A DNA stretch of 64,000 nt. It comes from Nocardioides glacieisoli. Its GTDB lineage: Bacteria; Actinomycetota; Actinomycetes; Propionibacteriales; Nocardioidaceae. Each line of letters starts with the position of its first letter. The stretch's first letter is position 1. Positions 62,654 through 64,000 of this stretch are shown piece after piece. The stretch spans positions 120,971 to 184,970 of the forward strand of contig NZ_SDWS01000009.1 in NCBI RefSeq assembly GCF_004137245.1, written 5' to 3'. Under the pieces are notes generated by a model, which was given only the letters and a program-made list of their open reading frames with translations, ran no database searches and was not told where the DNA came from. The translations under genes and the position numbers were made by a program.

Positions 62654-63315
62654 TTCGCGAGGGCTTCGTCCAGGACCGCGGAGAAGTCCTCCACCGTCTC
62701 CGGCTGGAAGAGCTCGCCGTCGACGTAGAAGGTGGGAGTGCCGGACACGCCGAGCGACTCTCCGTCGGCCACGTCCCGGGCTACCCGGTCCTCGACCTCC
62801 TGCGAGGCGTAGTCGGCGTCGAACTGGTCCATGTCGAGACCGAGGTCCTCGGCGAAGCTGCGGAAGAGGTCGTCCTTCGGCTCGCCCGCCTCGCCCCACT
62901 CGGCCTGCGTCTCGTACATGCGGCTGTACATCGCCTCGAGCTGTCCCTGACGCGCGGCCGACTCCACCGCGCGCGCCGCACGGCTCGAGTTGAAGTGCGA
63001 CGGCAGCGGGAAGTAGCGGATCACGAAGGTCACCTCGCCGGCGTACTTCTCCCGCAGGTCCTCCACGATCGGGAAGGCGGCACCACAGGCTTCGCACTCG
63101 AAGTCCAGGAACTCCACGAACGTGACGCCACTCGATCCCTCTTCGCCGAGGATCCGGCTGTCGTCCCGGACGATGGCGCCGTCGGCGATCGCCGACTCCA
63201 CCTGGGCCGCCGCGGGCTCGTTCCCTCCCTGCAGCTGGTTCGACACGAAGACGCCGCCGATGGCCGCGACGATGATTGCTGCGACGGCCAGGGCCGCCTT
63301 GGTCTGGTCGTGCAC
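62650..63315 (-). CDS. DsbA-like disulfide oxidoreductase
   Basis: 221 residues from GTG 63315, with GAAGG nine bases upstream; another GTG at 63324 is possible. One N-terminal membrane helix (ALAVAAIIVAAIGGVFV), then a DsbA/thioredoxin_4 domain with redox pair in FECEACGAAF near residue 80 and cis-Pro GTPTFYVDG. Introduces disulfides in secreted proteins. First gene of the operon with VKOR, ccdA and the TlpA-like gene. A BlaI-type palindrome lies 23 bases upstream. Confidence 0.92.
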   Translation of the reverse strand: MHDQTKAALAVAAIIVAAIGGVFVSNQLQGGNEPAAAQVESAIADGAIVRDDSRILGEEGSSGVTFVEFLDFECEACGAAFPIVEDLREKYAGEVTFVIRYFPLPSHFNSSRAARAVESAARQGQLEAMYSRMYETQAEWGEAGEPKDDLFRSFAEDLGLDMDQFDADYASQEVEDRVARDVADGESLGVSGTPTFYVDGELFQPETVEDFSAVLDEALAK

Positions 63316-63338
63316 GACTGCCACCCTTCGAAGACATC

Positions 63339-63355
63339 TACTACGGACGATAGTA
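63339..63355. promoter_or_regulatory. BlaI-type operator candidate upstream of the disulfide operon
   Basis: TACTAC-GGACG-ATAGTA, five of six arm bases paired, 23 bases before the GTG at 63315 on the minus strand. Same design as 54048-54064. It also lies 101 bases before the divergent lipoprotein gene. Confidence 0.62.
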
Positions 63356-63456
63356 GCAAGCATCCACCGACCGACGTGCGGGCAGTCGCCGATCGGCATG
63401 GCCTTGTGCGGTGTGCGATCGTGGTCCGGGCGGAGTCGCCCCCCAAACGCACCCTC

Positions 63457-63921
63457 ATGACCAGGAGCCTTCGCGTGCCCCGACGTGCCACCGCGCCACT
63501 CGTCGCTCTCGCCCTCGTAGTCGCCGTCTCCCTGAGCGCGTGCGCAGCAGATGACGAGCCCATGCCCACCGAGCCGACGCCGACGCCTACGTCCCCGTCG
63601 TCCCCGTCGTCGTCGACACCGCCTGACGACGCCTCCCCCAGCGAGACCCCTGACGACGCCGGCGCCGAGCTGACGGTCACCCGCACGGCAGGACAGTTCA
63701 CCCCCAACGGAGAGCGCGTCGAGCTCGACGTCGGTGAGACCCTGACCCTCACGATCGTCTCGGACGAGGCGGGTTCGCTCCACGCGCACAGCACGCCGGA
63801 GCAGACGATCGACTACGGCGTGGGAACCACCACGGAGCGGATCACCATCGACCGTCCCGGACTCGTCGAGGTCGAGAACCACGAGCCCGCCGTGGTCGTG
63901 CTCCAGCTCGAAGTCCGGTGA
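63457..63921 (+). CDS. Lipoprotein with cupredoxin-like domain
   Basis: 154 residues. Signal peptide with lipobox LSAC (VAVSLSACAAD), a Pro/Thr/Ser linker, then a beta-rich domain of about 90 residues (GQFTPNGERVELDVGETLTL, LVEVENHEPAVVVLQLEV) whose order resembles cupredoxins. It would be a substrate of the lipoprotein acylation pathway that Lnt completes. ATG 63457. The next gene begins inside its stop codon. Metal binding is unproven. Confidence 0.75.
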   Translation: MTRSLRVPRRATAPLVALALVVAVSLSACAADDEPMPTEPTPTPTSPSSPSSSTPPDDASPSETPDDAGAELTVTRTAGQFTPNGERVELDVGETLTLTIVSDEAGSLHAHSTPEQTIDYGVGTTTERITIDRPGLVEVENHEPAVVVLQLEVR

Positions 63922-64000
63922 CTGGGCTGAGCGTGGGCGGCTCGATCTCGGCCCACGGCCTCGGGGGCGCCCAGGACCTGCCCATCCCCTCCGAGCTGGC
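63918..64000 (+). CDS. Membrane protein, partial (start only)
   Basis: A GTG inside the lipoprotein stop (GTGA) opens a frame reading TGLSVGGSISAHGLGGAQDL and then PIPSELA to the window edge. The AHGLGG-x-DLPIP pattern is the start of a polytopic actinobacterial membrane family (often misnamed fenitrothion hydrolase) found with copper genes. Only 27 codons are visible. Confidence 0.55.
   Translation, partial: MTGLSVGGSISAHGLGGAQDLPIPSEL

Overview
This is a high-GC actinobacterial chromosome segment. The chromosomal gene content (gcvT, pepA, lpdA-sucB, lipB, lipA, a DUF4191 protein, GlnR-type control of glnA, resB/ccsA, copC, copD-ctaG) and the frequent GTG starts and ATGA/GTGA gene overlaps fit a Nocardioides-like member of the Nocardioidaceae. 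The genus is inference; no rRNA gene is present.

Left chromosomal block (1-20106): a partial methyltransferase, two small unknowns, gcvT, leucyl aminopeptidase, and a lipoate-centred neighbourhood: dihydrolipoamide dehydrogenase, a 2-oxoacid dehydrogenase E2 with two near-identical lipoyl modules, lipB and lipA. Interspersed are a fused double ABC exporter with one degenerate ATP site, an epimerase, an ABC-2 type transporter pair, and glnA behind a complete four-half-site GlnR box (18553-18590).

Integrative element (about 20107-45070): the last 24 bases that matter of glnA (codons for its C-terminal ELYYDI plus TA of the stop) are repeated at 45047-45070, so an element has integrated into the 3' end of glnA and restored the reading frame. 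Both ends carry the same 25-base tandem 11-mer pair (20190-20214 and 44913-44937), very probably integrase arm sites. The element carries a tyrosine integrase and excisionase-like protein (28.2-29.7 kb), a MobF relaxase-helicase (36.3-39.9 kb) but no visible coupling protein or secretion system, and therefore looks mobilizable rather than self-conjugative. Its cargo is largely defence or conflict genes: a five-gene GTPase-centred system (20.5-27.9 kb: calcineurin-like phosphoesterase, GASH-like helical protein, two double-GTPases, GAP1-like protein), a type I restriction-modification system in the order R-S-M, a NERD nuclease-like protein, and a MntA-HepT type toxin-antitoxin pair. An IS110-family transposase with a structured 5' leader (bridge RNA candidate) lies near the right end.

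Right chromosomal block (45071-64000): a secreted alkaline phosphatase with a PHO-box-like promoter, apolipoprotein N-acyltransferase with a membrane protein and a PepSY protein, a zinc-type CDF exporter with its SmtB/ArsR regulator, a cyclophilin, and a large envelope-redox and cytochrome c/copper block: resB-ccsA-(30 aa ORF)-copC-copD/ctaG-blaI-blaR1 facing a dsbA-like-VKOR-ccdA-tlpA operon. Three copies of the same palindrome (TACTAY-N5-RTAGTA type) sit in front of lnt, resB and the dsbA-like gene, which suggests that the BlaI-family repressor encoded here controls apolipoprotein acylation, thiol-disulfide folding and cytochrome c/copper assembly as one regulon.
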